Of a stretch of 64,000 nucleotides of DNA, positions 8,778 to 20,878 are shown piece after piece. A model generated the notes under the pieces. That model saw nothing but the letters and a program-made list of their open reading frames with translations. It was not told the origin of the DNA and did no database searches. Each line of letters begins with the position of its first letter. The stretch's first letter is position 1. A program made the position numbers and the translations under genes. This DNA is from Pseudoduganella lutea (GTDB lineage Bacteria > Pseudomonadota > Gammaproteobacteria > Burkholderiales > Burkholderiaceae_D): positions 4,092,001 through 4,156,000 of the forward strand of contig NZ_CP035913.1 in the NCBI RefSeq assembly GCF_004209755.1. Reading direction: 5' to 3'.

Positions 8778-9206
8778 AAAACGCTAAGTATTTCAATACC
8801 TTGGCAAGGTTCTTCAGTTCAGAATTTGTGTTTGTTTTCAGTAAGTTGGGCTCATAACCGGCATGAAATGCCGCATTCGGATCATGAATGCGGCCGTGTG
8901 TCGGAGGCCGGGTCCGGACTTGGTTGAGACGGCGCGAGTTTCTTGTCGCCGAGCAGGCAGAACAGTCTGCACCCTCACACCATTCGTGCCCCTAGCCCCC
9001 GCGCGCAGTCATACAGTAGAATTTCTGCAAACATAGCCGTTCGTTAACATCGAGCGGTTGCCGGCAGCGTCAGGACTGTCGCCGGGAATGAGCAAGGAAA
9101 GTTTTGTAGCAGTGCCGGATGGAGGAGTCCCGCAGTCTGTTCATCGCAGTTCATGCAGGGGATTCCAGGGATTACGGCATCATCCTAACCCGTAAAGCAA
9201 GTCGTT

Positions 9207-11498
<2,292 letters not shown>

Positions 11499-11510
11499 GC
11501 AGTTTAAGTC

Positions 11511-11539
11511 TTGACGGGAGCCGGTGCAGGCCCTATTCT
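11511..11539 (+). promoter_or_regulatory. Probable promoter of the CAT tRNA gene
   Basis: TTGACG (11511-11516) and TATTCT (11534-11539) with a 17-base spacer, 13 bases after the rpoD stop and about 110 bases upstream of the tRNA. Confidence 0.5.
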
Positions 11540-11648
11540 GCCGTGTTCGTTTCGTAGTGTTTTGCGCAACGAACCCGTGCCAGGGCAGGGTGTATCGGCT
11601 CCAGCACATCCGCATCACGCATTCGCATGATGCATACGCACTACCTCA

Positions 11649-11727
<79 letters not shown>

Positions 11728-12128
11728 ATCAGCTTCAGGGATCAAGCCTTTGCGGGAATGCATTGGGTCTTTGTTCGGATGCCCCACGAAATCCTGCTTG
11801 TCGCCTCTGATTCGTCCATCAGGCCAAGCGGCTTTGATAGCCTCGAGCAAAGCATGCGCCCTGCCGCGCCGCGGTTTACCACCGCGTGCCAGCGCCGACA
11901 GTCCCGTCGAGAAGAAATCTGGCGCCATGCGGCAAATAGAGTACACTGAATGAGCGGCTGCTATCCCCCGCCGTGTTCCGCGCCACACAGTTCCCGCCGC
12001 CCAGGTCATTGAGCATTGTCCACTGGCCATCTCCGCTTGCTGTGTCCTATCGAATTCGCCCAAACCGGGCAGTCTCCCCGAATTGCTGCACCCGCAGCCG
12101 GGCAACCTCACGCCAGCAGGAATCCAGC
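11728..12128. other. Gene-free stretch after the tRNA
   Basis: Open frames on both strands here lack ribosome sites and recognisable motifs. I see no integrase fragment or repeat of the tRNA 3' end that would mark an attachment site. Confidence 0.5.
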
Positions 12129-12377
12129 ATGCCCACGCAATCCTATCGGGGCCACGTCATCGACGTGGCTTGCCAGTCCCTTGGCGAACGAATCACTTAC
12201 CTCATCAGCATTACCGTCGGCGCGACCGGCGAGCTGCGCCACCGCGATGACTCGCTGGCCACCTGTTTCAACAGCGACAGCGAAGCCCTGGACAGGGCAT
12301 TTACGGATGCCCGTTCCTGGATCGAACGCTCCCCATTGCGCTGGCCCTTTCCAGTCCGCGCGGGAACGGCTCAATGA
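12129..12377 (+). CDS. Hypothetical protein, 82 aa
   Basis: Starts at ATG 12129 and ends with TGA 12375-12377. The product begins MPTQSYRGHVIDVACQSLGE and has alternating polar/hydrophobic strands and a helical C-terminal part (EALDRAFTDARSWIERSPLRW). The composition is that of a small soluble protein: a YRGHVIDV beta-strand opening, with no signal peptide and no membrane segment. I do not recognise the family. A second small gene follows 58 bases downstream on the same strand and may be co-transcribed. Confidence 0.55.
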   Translation: MPTQSYRGHVIDVACQSLGERITYLISITVGATGELRHRDDSLATCFNSDSEALDRAFTDARSWIERSPLRWPFPVRAGTAQ

Positions 12378-12435
12378 CCCGGGACACGACCGGGCAGGCA
12401 CTCCCTGATCCGGTCGAAGGCGCGCGGAGTAGAAC

Positions 12436-12570
12436 ATGACGAAAACCGTGTTTGCCGCGCTGGTGTTTGCCGTGACAGCGGCGTGGTTTCTTTGGCCGCA
12501 CAATGCCACGGCAGGGAACCCTCGCGTTTCGCCGGCTACGGCCACCGAGGCAGCGCCCGCCGGTCGCTAG
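12436..12570 (+). CDS. Very short exported or membrane peptide, 44 aa
   Basis: ATG 12436 is preceded by GGAG at 12426-12429 and the frame closes at TAG 12568-12570. The product starts MTKTVFAALVFAVTAAWFLW, a basic N-terminus followed by about 16 hydrophobic residues, then a short polar Ala/Thr/Pro tail. It could be a single-pass membrane peptide or carry a signal peptide with cleavage near ATA-G. The function is unknown. Support is the Shine-Dalgarno and the textbook signal-anchor pattern. Confidence 0.45.
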   Translation: MTKTVFAALVFAVTAAWFLWPHNATAGNPRVSPATATEAAPAGR

Positions 12571-13118
12571 CGAACCAGCATCGGTCCACCACTCGCGCCT
12601 GCGCTACGAGGCATATTGGCAGCGTCGGCGCCTGCTCGTCGGACATACCGGAAAGAGATATTGGCATCGCAATCCAGACGGTGGCGCCGCAAATAGTCCA
12701 GCCTGAACCGGTCGAGCGCATCGGTGGTGACGACAAGGACCTCCTTTTCATCATGTTCCCGGCCTGCTGCGAATGGGCTCCTTGACCATACCAACCTGCT
12801 CCCCACTGTGCCTGACAGCTCGCCTCTTGCATCGCGCAAGACGGCGTCTGTTCTCTCATCGATATCCCCCTGCCGCCATCCGGACGAAAACCGCCTGTCA
12901 ACGGCGGTGCGTGGCGCTGTCATTTGGCAAGTCTGGCGTTAGACTCGCACATATCGATCGCTGCGCGCTTCAGCGCGCTGGCGGATGTTCGAGTGCCGGC
13001 CCATCGTCCCGTCCACTGTGAGGTGCAAGCACCACAAGCGGGCGATGGCATTCGCAACCAGCAGGCAATGTCGACACAAATAAGGTATATGATTCCAGGT
13101 GGAAATAAAATTACCGGT
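12571..13118. other. Intergenic stretch with one doubtful reverse ORF
   Basis: A 118-codon reverse frame (12567-12923) contains a plausible globular middle (KEVLVVTTDALDRFRLDYLR) but has no ribosome site and overlaps the end of the 44-aa gene. Base composition is less GC-rich than around it. It may be a decayed gene. The forward frame from 12924 leads into the diguanylate cyclase but looks untranslated before 13089. Confidence 0.3.
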
Positions 13119-16100
13119 ATGATGCGTTTGAGACGATACTTCAGCTGCCTGACCCTGCTTGCCCTGCTGGCACTGCCCTGGCTGCCCCGGACCGTCTACG
13201 CGGCAGCACCCGCGCCGTGGTCCACGCTGGCCCATACGTCGTTCATCCACCACAAGGCGCCATCGCTGGGTGTGGGCACCGCCCTGGCGCAGGACCGGCA
13301 GGGATTCATCTGGCTCGGCACGCAGACGGGCCTGATGCGCTGGGATGGCTTTCAGTTCCGACGCTACCAGGCAGCGCCGGGAAAATCCGGCTCGCTGCCG
13401 GACAGTTATATTCTCAGCCTGCACGTCGACAGTACCGGGCGCCTGTGGATCGGCACCAATAGCGGCGGCATTGCGCGCTACGATGCCGCGCAGGACAACT
13501 TCATCACCGTAGGTGTGGGGAAGGGCGGCCTGAGCCACGTCCAAGTGACCTCGATCGCCGAGGATGGCAAAGGCGGCATGTGGGTTGGCACCGGCGCGGG
13601 GCTGGAACGCATCGATGCGGCCGGCGTGGTGCATGACGCGCACAGTGGTGCTCCACAGCTCGACACCATGGCCTTGTCCAAGGGCGGCATCGAATCACTG
13701 CTGCGCGATCGCAGTGGAGCGCTGTGGATCGGCACGAAAAAAGGGTTGTGGCGGCGTAACGCGGATGACCAGCCGGCGGTGCCGGTGCACCTGCAGGTCG
13801 AAGGCCCCAGCCAGCCGACAGTCAGCAGGCTTTACCAGGACAGCGTTGGCAGGATCTGGATCGGCACGCGTGCCAACGGCGCTTTCATGCACAACGATGC
13901 ACGCCAGGGCCCGGTCGGGCTGCGCGAGTCGCCGGCACCATCCACATTGCAGAACGAGCGCATTTTCTCCATCGTGGAGAAGACCGCCGGCGTGATGTGG
14001 CTGGGAACCGAAGGCGGTGGCATCGTCGAGGTCGACGTCGAGCGCGGGCGTACGCGCCGCATCAGGCACCTTGCGGAAATTGCCGACAGCCTGATCGATG
14101 ATGACGTCAGTGCGTTGTTGCGCGACCACAGCGGGCAGATATTTGCCGCCACGATGGATGGCCTCAGCCAGCACGATCCGCGCACCAACGGCCTCATCAC
14201 GATCCGTTCGCTGGGAAGCCCCGCAAAGCTCGACGTGCCGAGCGTGCTGGCCCGGCCGGATGGCAGCGTGTGGTTCGGCGTCATGACGGGAAAGATCGAG
14301 ATCGTCGACCCGAACCTTGGTGTGATCGGGGAACTGGCGCCGGCGACCGGCACGCGCACCAGGGGGTTGCCGAAAAGCCGCATCCTGGCGATGGCCAACG
14401 GGCCCGGCGACACGGTATTCATCGCCACCCAGCACGGTGTGTTTCACGGCACGGCAGACGGTCGCGACATCCGGCGCATCGAAATAGCCGGGCGCCCCGG
14501 CGAAAGTCCGGCCTGGAGCCTGGCCTGGCACGACGGCGTGCTGTGGTTGGGCGGGCTGGACGGCGTATGGGGTGTGAAGATAACGCCGGACGGATCGACG
14601 CAAGTCATTCGCCATGAGGAACGTGCGCTGGGCGACTCCCGTGTCACGGCGATCCTGGCACTGGCCGATGGCAGCATCTGGACCGGTACCATGGCGGGCC
14701 TGGCCCGGCTGGACACCAGGACCAACGTGGTGGAGCGGGTGCCGCTCGATCGCGCCGATCAGCCGAACGCGCCGGGCCACTATGTATCGTCGATCATCCA
14801 GGACGCCAAAGGGCGCATCTGGGTTTCCACTTTCTCCTCCGGCATCGCCGTGCTGGAGCGCACGGATGCGCAGGGGCGGCGCTGGTTCCGCCGCTTCGGT
14901 ACCGCTGATGGTCTTCCCGACAACGGCGTAAACGCCCTGGTGCAGGATGCCGCCGGCCGGATCTGGATCAGCACCGACAACGGCCTCGCGGGGATCGATG
15001 CGGAGACGTTCGCCATACGAAAACTCGGCATTGCGGATGGCCTGCAGGTCTCGGCGTACTGGACCGGCGCGGGAACGCGCACACCCGCCGGGGACGTCGT
15101 GTTCGGCGGCGTCTCCGGCGTGAGCGTGCTGCGGCCGGCGCACCTGAAGCGGCCCGGCTATCGGGCTGCCATGGCCATCACGCAAGTGTCGCTGGGCGGA
15201 AGGACCGTGACTTCGGTGCCGTCGAACGGCGGCGCCGGCATGCCGCTGCAGATCGCGCCGCACGAGCGCGAGCGCGGCATCGCGCTGGAGTTCTCCGCAC
15301 TCGATTTCGCGCCGCCCGGCTACCGCCACTATGCCTACAGGCTCGATGGCTTCGACCGGGACTGGATCGAAACGGATGCGGTGCCACCCCGCGCAAGCTA
15401 CACCAACCTGCCACCGGGGAAATACACGCTCGAACTGCGCGGCACGGCCGAAGGCGGTGGGGAGGCCCTGCTGCGCGTTCCTGTCGTCGCGCTGCCCGCC
15501 TGGTATCAGCAAGACTGGGTGCGTGTCCTGGGCGGCCTGGGTGTGCTGCTCCTGCTCGTGCTGCTGACGCAGGCCCGTACCTCGCTGCTGCGCCGGAAAA
15601 AACGCGAACTGGAAGCCATCATCGCCGGCCGTACGGCCGAGTTGCGGGCCACCCAGGCCCGGCTAGAGGAAATGGCCTATGGCGACACGCTGACGGGCCT
15701 GCCGAACCGGCGCCTGTTCAACGATACGCTGCGCCGCATGACCGCGCAGGCGGCACGGGGCGGCCAGCCGTTCGCCCTGCTGCTGGTCGACCTCGATCAT
15801 TTCAAGTCGGTCAACGACACGCTGGGGCACGATGCCGGCGATGCGCTGCTCGTCACCGCCGCGGAGCGCCTCCGATCGGTCGTGCGGGAAGGCGACCTCG
15901 TTGCGCGCCTGGGTGGCGACGAGTTCGCGATCCTGCTGGCGCCGGGTTACGAACCCGGGGTCGTGCGCGATATCTGCGAGCGGATCGTGGCCGCCATGGC
16001 CACGCCGGTCATCCATGGCACGCACACCATACAGATCAGCGCAAGCGTTGGCGTGGCAGGCTATGCAAAGGAGCAGAACAGCGCGGAGCAGCTCTACAAA

Positions 16101-16184
16101 TGCGCCGATATCGCGCTCTACCAATCCAAGGAAGCCGGGCGCAATACCTGGTCGTCCTATGCCACCCAGGAGTCCACGCGGTAG
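13119..16184 (+). CDS. Membrane sensor diguanylate cyclase: two-component-type propeller, Y_Y_Y and GGDEF
   Basis: From ATG 13119 the product has 1021 aa. ATG 13089 is an alternative that adds ten residues. A signal peptide (LLALLALPWLPRTVYA) is followed by repeated Reg_prop blades (for example GFIWLGTQTGLMRWDG, GRLWIGTNSGGIARYD) that form periplasmic beta-propellers to about residue 690. A Y_Y_Y domain (about 710-795), one transmembrane helix (about 802-821), a short coiled coil and a GGDEF domain follow. The active-site motif GGDEF lies at about residues 932-936. The inhibitory site RxxD (REGD) sits five residues upstream, so the enzyme should make c-di-GMP and be product-inhibited. It converges on the hybrid kinase. 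Confidence 0.93.
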   Translation: MMRLRRYFSCLTLLALLALPWLPRTVYAAAPAPWSTLAHTSFIHHKAPSLGVGTALAQDRQGFIWLGTQTGLMRWDGFQFRRYQAAPGKSGSLPDSYILSLHVDSTGRLWIGTNSGGIARYDAAQDNFITVGVGKGGLSHVQVTSIAEDGKGGMWVGTGAGLERIDAAGVVHDAHSGAPQLDTMALSKGGIESLLRDRSGALWIGTKKGLWRRNADDQPAVPVHLQVEGPSQPTVSRLYQDSVGRIWIGTRANGAFMHNDARQGPVGLRESPAPSTLQNERIFSIVEKTAGVMWLGTEGGGIVEVDVERGRTRRIRHLAEIADSLIDDDVSALLRDHSGQIFAATMDGLSQHDPRTNGLITIRSLGSPAKLDVPSVLARPDGSVWFGVMTGKIEIVDPNLGVIGELAPATGTRTRGLPKSRILAMANGPGDTVFIATQHGVFHGTADGRDIRRIEIAGRPGESPAWSLAWHDGVLWLGGLDGVWGVKITPDGSTQVIRHEERALGDSRVTAILALADGSIWTGTMAGLARLDTRTNVVERVPLDRADQPNAPGHYVSSIIQDAKGRIWVSTFSSGIAVLERTDAQGRRWFRRFGTADGLPDNGVNALVQDAAGRIWISTDNGLAGIDAETFAIRKLGIADGLQVSAYWTGAGTRTPAGDVVFGGVSGVSVLRPAHLKRPGYRAAMAITQVSLGGRTVTSVPSNGGAGMPLQIAPHERERGIALEFSALDFAPPGYRHYAYRLDGFDRDWIETDAVPPRASYTNLPPGKYTLELRGTAEGGGEALLRVPVVALPAWYQQDWVRVLGGLGVLLLLVLLTQARTSLLRRKKRELEAIIAGRTAELRATQARLEEMAYGDTLTGLPNRRLFNDTLRRMTAQAARGGQPFALLLVDLDHFKSVNDTLGHDAGDALLVTAAERLRSVVREGDLVARLGGDEFAILLAPGYEPGVVRDICERIVAAMATPVIHGTHTIQISASVGVAGYAKEQNSAEQLYKCADIALYQSKEAGRNTWSSYATQESTR

Positions 16185-16232
16185 AACGATTCGCGTGAAC
16201 CTGTCCCGTGCGGGTACCTGCCCGATCCCGAT

Positions 16233-19142
16233 TCAGGCGCCCCGGCCCGCTCTCCCGCCCAGGCCGGACAGCAGGCCGGCAAGCTTCACGCTGTCGACCG
16301 GCTTGGCGAAATAATGGTCGAACCCGGCCTCCAGGGCGGCCGCGCGGTCCTGTTCCTGTCCGTATCCAGTCACCGCGATCAGGATCGATCGGGCGGTTTC
16401 AGGCTGGTGCCGAAGCCTGCGCGCCAGCTCGTGGCCATCCATGTCGGGCAAGCCGATGTCGAGCAGGCACACGTCCGGGCTGTCGGCCCGGGCGCGCTCG
16501 ATCGCGCTTCGCGGGTGGTATTCGATGGCGACCTGGTGGCCCAGCTCTTCGATGAACATGCCCAGCATTTGCGCCGCGTCGGCATTGTCGTCGACCACCA
16601 TCACCTTGAGCGTGGTGCCGGGCCCGGACGGCGCCATCCGGTGCTCGTCGTGCGGCGCGGTACCATCCGCATCGCGCCGGGGCAGGCAGACCACGAACCG
16701 GCTGCCCCGGCCCATGCCATCGCTGTGCACCGCGATGTGCCCGCCATGCAGCTCCACCAGGCGTTTCACGAGCGCGAGACCGATCCCCAGGCCGCCTTGC
16801 GAGCGGTCGGACATGCGGTCCGCCTGCGTGAACAGGTCGAAGATCGTTGCCTGGAGTTCCGGCGCAATGCCGATGCCGTTGTCGGAAACGGCAATCCGGA
16901 CCTGGCCGCCGTCCACCGCCGTGCCGAGCACGATGTCGCCGCCTTCCGGCGTGTACTTCGCGGCATTGTTGAGGAGGTTGGCGATGACCTGCACGAGCCG
17001 TTTGATATCGCCGCTGACGAATGCCGTTTCCCGCGACATCCGGACGGCCAGCCGATGGCGGCGCGACTCGATCAGCGGGCGCACCTGTTCGATGGCATCG
17101 GACACGATCCTTGTCGCATCGACCAGCGTCTTGTCGAGCTGGACCAGGCCGCGCGTGACACGCGAGACATCCAGCAAATCGTCGACCAGGCCGGTCATGT
17201 GCCTGACCTGGCGCGTGATGATGCCGCTGGTTTTCCGGATCAGCGATCCGTCCGCCCGGCCCAGCGTGAGCAGGTCGGCCGCGGCGGCAATGGGGGCCAG
17301 CGGGTTGCGCAGTTCATGGGCCAGCATGGCCAGGAACTCGTCCTTGCGGCGGTCCGCCTGGCGCAGCGCGTCCTCGGCCCGGATGCGGTCGCTGATATCC
17401 ATCTGCGCCACCACCGAACCGACGATCGTGCCCGAGGCATCCTTGACCGGTGCACCGGTAATCAGCACGGTCCTGCGCACCGGTGGAACGTCGAACGACT
17501 CGATGGCAATGATGTCGCGCGGGTTTTCCTCGCCGGCGAGAATGCGGGCGGTGGTCCATTCGCGCGGCTCCAGGCGCCGGCCATGCCGTTCCGAATGATC
17601 CGCCCACCAGCCTTTCCATACCGCGAACTCATCGATGCTCGTCGAACCGGGGTGACCGGTACCCCACAACTGCCTGTGCGCGGCGTTGGCCAGCAGGATC
17701 GCGCCATTCGTGTCGCTCAACACGATGCCCACGGGAGCGGCCTGCAGCAGCGCGTTCAGCTTCTGCCGCTCGGATTCCGCCTGTTGCGCGGCCTCGATCG
17801 CGGCCTGCTCGCTGCGGCGCAACGTTTCGGTCATGCGCTTTTGTCCGGTGATGTCCTGGAAGAGGACTGCTACCCTGGGGCCATCCTCCTCGTCGATACG
17901 CGACGCGAACACATCGAACCAGCGGTTCAGTGCCCGGGCCTCGTTCTCGAAGCGCACCGTTTCGCCGGTCGTTGCAACCCGGCCGTAGATCTCGAACCAG
18001 TGGGATTCCAGGCCGGGTGCCAGTTCGCGTATCGACTTGCCGACCGCATCGGTCATGCCGGTCTGGGTACGGAAACTCGGGTTGATTTCACAGAAGACGT
18101 AGTCATAAGGCCGCCCATCCCCGTCGAACAGCACCTCGATGATGCAGAATCCTTCGTCGATCGACTCGAACAGCGAGCGATAGCGTGTTTCGCTTTTCCT
18201 GAGGGCGGCCTCGGCAAGCTTGCGGTCGTCGACATCCGTGGAGGTGCCGAACCACAGGTCGATCTCGCCGGATTGCGGGTTCCGGAACGGCTCGGCGCGC
18301 ACCAGGAACCAGCGGTATTGCCCCGACGCCGCGCGCAGCCGATGCTCGATGCTGAAGCTGTGCCCGCCGTGCCGCGCACGCGCCCATGCGTCCATGGTGA
18401 GCGCGTGATCATCCGGGTGCACGAACTGGCCGGCGACTTCCTCGGGTGTCATACTGTCGAGCGCAACGCCGGTATAAGTCGCCCACTGCTTGTTGAAATA
18501 CACGCCCCGGCCGGCCGCATCGATGATCCACACGATCTGCGGGATGGAGTCGGCCATGGTACGAAAGCGCAGTTCGCTCGCGCGCAGTTTTTCTTCCGTC
18601 CGGCGTTGCGCTTCGGTCCGGGCCGCAACGCGTTGCTCGAGTTCGTCGTTGGCCTCGCGCAGGCGGCGATTCGCGATCTCGATCTCGAGCGCCTGGTCGT
18701 CGATGGTCGAGGCCATGCGGGCGCTGCGGTCCCTGGCCCTGGCAAACTCGGTCACATCCTCCACCCGGTGGATGATGTGGCTGACATTGCCCTGCGCATC
18801 GAATACGGGGGAGTTAACCGGGCTCCAGTGCCGTTCTTCGAAATACACACCATCCGGACCGGCAATCCGGATGTCGTATTTCTGGATGGCCATCGTATCG
18901 GCGCATTTGTTTTGCAGCACGCGCTGCAGCGAGGCCCGCAGGTTCTGCACGCCACTGGCCTCGGGGTCTCCGGGATTATCGGGAAACACGTCGAAGATAT
19001 GCCGGCCGACGATATCGCCCGCACTCGTGCTGGTCGCCTGCAGATACGCCTGATTGACGGAGACGATCACGAACCCTGCATCGAGCACCAGGTACGGTGA
19101 TGGGGTGGCGTCGAAGATGGCGCGAAAATCGGGCGCTTGCAT
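16233..19142 (-). CDS. Multi-PAS hybrid sensor histidine kinase with C-terminal receiver
   Basis: The 969-aa protein has no membrane segment and should be cytoplasmic. An N-terminal PAS domain (FRAIFDATPSPYLVLDAG) is followed by a coiled coil rich in Arg/Glu and three more PAS/PAC units. A HisKA domain with the phospho-acceptor motif AHELRNPLAPI comes next, then an ATPase domain (NLLNNAAKYTPEGG, SDNGIGI, GLGIGLAL). A receiver at the C-terminus carries VMVVDDNAD and LLDIGLPDMDG, whose Asp is the phosphorylation site. I chose ATG 19140-19142 because it opens the first PAS domain directly. Upstream sequence in frame is Cys/His/Arg-rich and not protein-like. No cognate output gene is adjacent. 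Confidence 0.92.
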   Translation of the reverse strand: MQAPDFRAIFDATPSPYLVLDAGFVIVSVNQAYLQATSTSAGDIVGRHIFDVFPDNPGDPEASGVQNLRASLQRVLQNKCADTMAIQKYDIRIAGPDGVYFEERHWSPVNSPVFDAQGNVSHIIHRVEDVTEFARARDRSARMASTIDDQALEIEIANRRLREANDELEQRVAARTEAQRRTEEKLRASELRFRTMADSIPQIVWIIDAAGRGVYFNKQWATYTGVALDSMTPEEVAGQFVHPDDHALTMDAWARARHGGHSFSIEHRLRAASGQYRWFLVRAEPFRNPQSGEIDLWFGTSTDVDDRKLAEAALRKSETRYRSLFESIDEGFCIIEVLFDGDGRPYDYVFCEINPSFRTQTGMTDAVGKSIRELAPGLESHWFEIYGRVATTGETVRFENEARALNRWFDVFASRIDEEDGPRVAVLFQDITGQKRMTETLRRSEQAAIEAAQQAESERQKLNALLQAAPVGIVLSDTNGAILLANAAHRQLWGTGHPGSTSIDEFAVWKGWWADHSERHGRRLEPREWTTARILAGEENPRDIIAIESFDVPPVRRTVLITGAPVKDASGTIVGSVVAQMDISDRIRAEDALRQADRRKDEFLAMLAHELRNPLAPIAAAADLLTLGRADGSLIRKTSGIITRQVRHMTGLVDDLLDVSRVTRGLVQLDKTLVDATRIVSDAIEQVRPLIESRRHRLAVRMSRETAFVSGDIKRLVQVIANLLNNAAKYTPEGGDIVLGTAVDGGQVRIAVSDNGIGIAPELQATIFDLFTQADRMSDRSQGGLGIGLALVKRLVELHGGHIAVHSDGMGRGSRFVVCLPRRDADGTAPHDEHRMAPSGPGTTLKVMVVDDNADAAQMLGMFIEELGHQVAIEYHPRSAIERARADSPDVCLLDIGLPDMDGHELARRLRHQPETARSILIAVTGYGQEQDRAAALEAGFDHYFAKPVDSVKLAGLLSGLGGRAGRGA

Positions 19143-19469
19143 TAGGGGCTTGGCTTCGTGAGCTCGTGGCGGGAGACAGTCGTTCGGGAACCGGAAAAAA
19201 ACCGGCCAGCAGGGCATGGACATGCAGCGCACGTTCCCGTTGCCGTTCAGCGCGGCAGCGGTTCCATGGTTGCATTCTCGCATGGTGTTGTTCTGCCAGG
19301 CGGACGCCTGCATGAGCGGGCGGTGCGGTCCCGTGTCTGGTACGATCCTGCCTGAGCAATGCGGCGCGGCGCAGCACCGGTGTTGTCCAGGGTTTTCCCG
19401 CAGCCGCTGAACCATCCTCGAACGATGGCTCTATTGAAATCGTATCAACCGATATCCTGTGAAAACCCG

Positions 19470-20024
19470 ATGCGGCACCTGATTTCCTTGCTGTTCGCGG
19501 CCACCGCCTCGTTGCAGGCCCAGGCCGGCCCCGCTGAAGACCTGGTCGCCGCGGCCCGCGCCCAGATCGGCGTCACCCTCAGCTACGACCCCGCCTACGA
19601 GCGCATCGCCTATCCGAACGGCGACGTGCCGCTCGCGCGCGGCGTCTGCACCGATGTGGTCATCCGCGCCTATCGCGCCATCGGCATCGACCTGCAACAG
19701 CGGGTCCACGAGCAGATGCGGGCCGAGAAAAAGCCCACCGACCGCAACATCGACCACCGCCGCGTGCCGAACCAGGCAGCGTTTTTCAGGCGCCATGGAA
19801 CGTCGCTTCCGCCCACCCGGCAAGCTGCCGACTACCGCCCCGGCGATGTCGTCACGTGGCGGCTGCAAGGTGGCCTGAACCACATTGGCATCGTGGCCGA
19901 CAAGATGTCACCCGCCGGCATCCCGCTTGTCATCCACAATATCGGCGATGGCACGCAGCTCGACGACATCCTGTTTGCCTATCCGGTAACCGGCCATTTC
20001 CGCTATCTGCCGACGGCAAAATAA
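19470..20024 (+). CDS. DUF1287 family exported protein
   Basis: The 184-aa product starts MRHLISLLFAATASLQAQAG, a signal peptide with likely cleavage after AQA. The mature part matches the DUF1287 (YijI-like) family. It contains a cysteine followed by a conserved Asp (GVCTDVVIRAYR), a DHRRVPN motif and a histidine in GLNHIGIV, an arrangement like that of NlpC/P60-type cysteine hydrolases. A periplasmic cell-wall role is an inference. ATG 19470 is preferred to upstream ATGs because it begins the signal peptide. It converges on the XRE regulator gene. Confidence 0.8.
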   Translation: MRHLISLLFAATASLQAQAGPAEDLVAAARAQIGVTLSYDPAYERIAYPNGDVPLARGVCTDVVIRAYRAIGIDLQQRVHEQMRAEKKPTDRNIDHRRVPNQAAFFRRHGTSLPPTRQAADYRPGDVVTWRLQGGLNHIGIVADKMSPAGIPLVIHNIGDGTQLDDILFAYPVTGHFRYLPTAK

Positions 20025-20044
20025 AAACAAGAGCAGTTGGTCCG

Positions 20045-20869
20045 TCAAACCGATTCGGCCTGCAACTGCCGGCAAAATGCCGCCGTTGCTTCATCTGCCG
20101 GAAAGCACGACTCGATGAACACCTCGTCCAGCGTTACGTCGCGCGGCGTGCCGAAAGTCGTGATGGTGGAGAAGAACGCGAGCCTCGCGCCATGGTGCCT
20201 GAAGCACGTGGTGAGCACCGGCGCCGGGGCGGTGCCGAGCTCGCGATGGCGCCAATGCGCCGGCACGTTGGGATAGGCCAGCATGTCTTCGAGCAGGCCG
20301 GCCGCCTTGGTGTCGGCCCGCGATGCGGCCACTTCGTTGTGCAGATAACGCAGCAGGCTACCGGCGATCTCTTCCCAGTTCTCCACTGCACCGCGCAGGT
20401 CGGCGGGATCGAAGAACTGGTGCAGCATGTTGACGTGCTTGCTGTCGCGACCGTCGAGCAAATGGCGGTTGAGCCGCCTGGCGGCGTGGTTCTCCATCAG
20501 GATGTCCCAGTGGCGGTTGCACAGGTAGGCCGGGTAAGGCTCCTGCTGGGCAAGTATGGCGTCGACCGCATAACGCATCTGCGCAAGGCGGGGCGTATCC
20601 AGGCCGCTTTCGGGATACTTCGGTGCGAAACCGCCGGCAATGAACAGCGCATTGCGCTCCCGCAGCGGCACCGCCAGCGATTCCGCAAGCCGCACGATCA
20701 TGTCCCGGCTCGGCTTCGACCTGCCGGTCTCGACATAGCTCAGGTGCCGTGCGGACACATCCGCCTGCAAGGCCAGGTCCAGCTGGCTCAGGCGCCTGAC
20801 CTGGCGCCATTCCCTCAGCATCGCCCCCACGTCGGCACCGTTCGCATAAGTGATTGATCCGTTTTCCAT
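20045..20869 (-). CDS. XRE-type transcriptional regulator with MmyB-like ligand-binding domain
   Basis: The 274-aa protein carries an N-terminal helix-turn-helix (MLREWRQVRRLSQLDLALQ ... LSYVETGRSKPSRDM, about residues 12-65). A MmyB-like PAS-type domain (about 100-265) follows, which in homologues binds small hydrophobic ligands. The start is ATG 20867-20869. It is divergent from the PEP-mutase/isocitrate-lyase family gene, 142 bases away, and the shared intergenic region holds inverted ATTGAT sites. It probably regulates that gene and itself; this is inferred from arrangement only. Confidence 0.9.
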   Translation of the reverse strand: MENGSITYANGADVGAMLREWRQVRRLSQLDLALQADVSARHLSYVETGRSKPSRDMIVRLAESLAVPLRERNALFIAGGFAPKYPESGLDTPRLAQMRYAVDAILAQQEPYPAYLCNRHWDILMENHAARRLNRHLLDGRDSKHVNMLHQFFDPADLRGAVENWEEIAGSLLRYLHNEVAASRADTKAAGLLEDMLAYPNVPAHWRHRELGTAPAPVLTTCFRHHGARLAFFSTITTFGTPRDVTLDEVFIESCFPADEATAAFCRQLQAESV

Positions 20870-20878
20870 CCCGCGATC

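Larger units (their letters stand above)
8643..9206 (+). other. Long gene-free leader between dnaG and rpoD
   Basis: No convincing coding frame is seen in these 564 bases. From left to right they hold a TATAAT at 8660-8665, three tandem 11-base repeats (8665-8697), a TATAAT at 8772-8777 with CTGGCA 17 bases upstream (a probable rpoD promoter), and a perfect 9-bp hairpin, GCCGCATTC (8870-8878) with GAATGCGGC (8886-8894). If transcription starts after 8777 the rpoD message has an untranslated leader of about 420 bases. Confidence 0.5.

Noticed and set aside
12567..12923. Reverse 118-aa ORF with a plausible globular middle
   Set aside because: No ribosome site, it overlaps a better-supported short gene, and no family is recognised. 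Kept only as a note in the intergenic entry.
13695..15512. Reverse open frame of 605 codons opposite the diguanylate cyclase
   Set aside because: Same shadow-frame pattern. The forward frame has clear propeller, Y_Y_Y and GGDEF domains.
16314..19100. Forward open frame of 928 codons opposite the hybrid kinase
   Set aside because: Low-complexity Arg/His/Val composition and no recognisable motif. The kinase on the minus strand has complete catalytic motifs.
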